Positions 62,313-64,000 of a stretch of 64,000 nucleotides of DNA are shown here, piece by piece (the first letter of the stretch is position 1; every line of letters begins with the position of its first letter). Source of the DNA: Arthrobacter sp. Marseille-P9274 (GTDB taxonomy: Bacteria; Actinomycetota; Actinomycetes; Actinomycetales; Micrococcaceae); the NCBI RefSeq assembly GCF_946892675.1, contig NZ_CAMPOV010000001.1:1524033-1588032 (forward strand), read 5' to 3'. The position numbers and the translations under genes are program-made. Under the pieces are notes generated by a model. It did no database searches and was not told the DNA's origin. It was given only the letters and a program-made list of their open reading frames with translations.

Positions 62313-63107
62313 GTGGCTGCCAGACGCGAGAACCGCGACATGAGGCGCAGGGTCGCCCAGATGGAGGCCAAGCGCGCCCTGCGCCAGGACCAGCTGCGGC
62401 GGCGCAAGCGGGACAACATCATCGGCGCGTCCGCGATCGCGGTGGCCGTGGCTGCAGGCGTGCTGATCCAGCTGACCGTGTTCAACAGCAATCCGACGCC
62501 TTCCGAGGTGGAAAAGGTGCGCAGCGGCATCGAAGAGAGCATCCCGTCGGGCCAGGCCTCTCCGCAGGCGACGAACGCGGCCCACATCCCCTCCCCCGAC
62601 GTCGCCGCCGGGCGGGTGCTCTCCGGCACGCTCTCCACCAACCAGGGCGACATCAAAGTGGAACTGGACGGCCGAGCGGCCCCGCAGGCGGTCTCGGTCT
62701 TCAAATCCCTGGCCGACGAGGGATTCTTCGAGGGCAAGAACTGCCACCGGCTGACCACGGCCCCGAGCATGGGCGTGCTGCAGTGCGGCTCGGTCGACGG
62801 CAAAGGCGGCGGCGATCCCGAATTCCAGTGGGGCCCGGTGGAGAATTCCCCGGCGGACGGCTCGTACCCGGCCGGCACCATCGCCGTCGCGCGCGGACAA
62901 AGCACCTACAGCAACGGGACGCAGTTCTTCATTGCCTACAAGGACAGCACTATCGCGCAGGATACCGGCGGCTACACCATTATGGGTAAGGTATCCGGAG
63001 GGCTCGACGTAGTCCGAAGGATCGCAGAAGGTGGTGTCACGGAAACCGGCAGTCAGGACGGAACGCCTAAGATGGCCGTAACGATCGACGCATTGACCTT
63101 GGATTGA
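62313..63107 (+). CDS. Cyclophilin-type peptidyl-prolyl isomerase, membrane-anchored
   Basis: 264 aa. A strongly basic N-terminus (residues 1-32) precedes one transmembrane helix (about 33-52, IIGASAIAVAVAAGVLIQL). A linker and a cyclophilin domain from about residue 105 follow (GDIKVELDGRAAPQAVSVFKSL, FFEGKNCHRL, GTQFFIAYKDS, YTIMGKVSGGLDVV). The catalytic Arg of FHRV is replaced: the motif reads NCHRLTT, keeping the Arg. GTG at 62313 after GGAAGGAGGAG is clearly the start. Probably acts on exported proteins. Confidence 0.92.
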   Translation: MAARRENRDMRRRVAQMEAKRALRQDQLRRRKRDNIIGASAIAVAVAAGVLIQLTVFNSNPTPSEVEKVRSGIEESIPSGQASPQATNAAHIPSPDVAAGRVLSGTLSTNQGDIKVELDGRAAPQAVSVFKSLADEGFFEGKNCHRLTTAPSMGVLQCGSVDGKGGGDPEFQWGPVENSPADGSYPAGTIAVARGQSTYSNGTQFFIAYKDSTIAQDTGGYTIMGKVSGGLDVVRRIAEGGVTETGSQDGTPKMAVTIDALTLD

Positions 63108-63171
63108 CCCCTGCGAAGTACCTGGTGCGGCCCGGCGAGCCCACCACCGAACCAATGAAAGAGTTTTAGCG

Positions 63172-64000
63172 GTGACAGACAGTCAGAAATCCGACGACAC
63201 GGCCCAGACCCCAGCGACCGAAGCCGAGGGCCGCCCGACTCCGGGCAGCATCAAGCCTTCGATGATGGCCCGGCCGACCCCTTCCGCGCTGGCCACCAAG
63301 CCCGCGCCGTCCGGCTCGCCGGCGCCCGTCGCGCCGGCTCCCGCCGTCCACTCCACTCCGCTGTCGGAGGCCGCAAAGTGGGGCCGCGTTGCCGAGGACG
63401 GCCACGTCTTCCTCATCCTCGACGGCGAGGAGCACCCGGTAGGACAGTATCCGGATGCATCGGCCGAGGAAGCGCTGGCGTACTTCGTGCGCAAGTACGA
63501 CGACGTCGCGGCGCAGACCGCGCTGTTGGAGCAGCGCGTGGAGGCCAAGGCCCCGTCGACGGATATGCACAAGACCCTCGAGCATCTCCGGGCCCAGGTG
63601 GCCGAGCGGCACATGGTCGGCGATGTCCCGGCGCTGGAAGTCCGCCTGAGCAGCCTGGATGAGGCCATCACCGGCCTGCAGCGCGCGGAGAAGGAGGCCC
63701 ACGAGGCCCAGCGCTCTGCGGAACTGGCCGCCCGGGAGGCGATCGTGGCCGAAGCCGAGGCCATCGCGGCCAAGGATCCTTCGTCGGTGCAGTGGAAGAC
63801 CAGCAGCGCCCGGATGAACGAGCTCTTCGAGAACTGGAAGGCCGCCCAGAAGAACGGAGTCCGCCTGGGCCGCTCGACCGAAGACTCGCTGTGGAAGCGG
63901 TTCCGTTCCGCCCGCACGGTCTTCGACCGGCACCGCCGCGCCTACTTCAGCCAGTTGGACAGCGACAACGCCGCAGCGAAGGCGGCGAAGGAAGACCTCA
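63172..64000 (+). CDS. DUF349 domain-containing protein, N-terminal part (cut by window edge)
   Basis: 276 residues are visible. A Pro/Ser/Thr-rich disordered N-terminus (1-60) is followed by a compact segment (WGRVAEDGHVFLILDGEEHPVG) and then long helical DUF349 repeats with SARMNELFENWKAAQKNG and LWKRFRSARTVFDRHRRAYF. DUF349 proteins are predicted coiled-coil, possibly nucleic-acid-associated; function unknown in actinobacteria. GTG at 63172. The C-terminus lies beyond 64000. Confidence 0.9.
   Translation, partial: MTDSQKSDDTAQTPATEAEGRPTPGSIKPSMMARPTPSALATKPAPSGSPAPVAPAPAVHSTPLSEAAKWGRVAEDGHVFLILDGEEHPVGQYPDASAEEALAYFVRKYDDVAAQTALLEQRVEAKAPSTDMHKTLEHLRAQVAERHMVGDVPALEVRLSSLDEAITGLQRAEKEAHEAQRSAELAAREAIVAEAEAIAAKDPSSVQWKTSSARMNELFENWKAAQKNGVRLGRSTEDSLWKRFRSARTVFDRHRRAYFSQLDSDNAAAKAAKEDL

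Overview
The window is about 64 kb of high-GC actinobacterial chromosome. The housekeeping proteins, the gene order (era-hemolysin-ybeY-phoH, hrcA-dnaJ-rsmE, pyrR to pyrF, mltG-aro) and the many GTG starts point to a member of the Micrococcaceae, most likely an Arthrobacter relative. That assignment rests on protein resemblance and gene order, not on a search. I see no rRNA, tRNA, CRISPR array, insertion sequence or prophage. Nearly everything is core chromosome, with small accessory spots at 13.4-14.6 kb and 53.6-55.4 kb.

Layout. 1-12.2 kb: a mostly leftward housekeeping block. It holds era (cut by the window edge), a CBS-domain membrane protein, ybeY, phoH, rsmE, dnaJ and hrcA with a CIRCE operator, then hemW and lepA. 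It is interrupted by rightward genes for a GerMN lipoprotein, a DUF3097 protein, a DUF4870 protein and a PemK/MazF-like protein. 13-14.6 kb: rpsT, then a small scar with a tandem repeat, a RibD/DHFR-fold reductase and a decayed AraC-type regulator. 14.6-24.6 kb, leftward: holA, comEC, comEA, degV, leuS (with a probable leader-peptide attenuator) and glpK. 24.7-27.6 kb, rightward: a tightly overlapped trio of aldo/keto reductase, alpha/beta hydrolase and glycosyltransferase.

27.5-55.1 kb is an uninterrupted leftward run. In transcription order it is an SRPBCC protein, a membrane protein, rpsD, two small membrane-associated proteins, alaS, ruvX, mltG, aroE, aroC, aroK, aroB, efp, nusB, pyrR, pyrB, pyrC, a PH-like membrane protein, carA, carB, pyrF, mihF, gmk, rpoZ, coaBC, metK and priA. 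It joins shikimate synthesis with de novo pyrimidine synthesis, where pyrR carries a PyrR RNA-binding hairpin in front of its ribosome site. It also holds the mihF-gmk-rpoZ set behind a clear sigma-70-type promoter. 55.4-64 kb: dtd, rarA, aspS, an APC permease, hisS, a cyclophilin-type isomerase and a DUF349 protein cut by the right edge.

No unmistakably new multi-gene system is present. The observations most worth following are the probable ATT start of the GerMN lipoprotein, the leuS leader-peptide/terminator arrangement, the Toprim-like motifs in DUF3097, the pyrR hairpin, a set of leaderless promoters (metK, aldo/keto reductase, leuS leader), the ATPase-dead PriA, and a low-GC patch holding a perfect 9-4-9 palindrome.
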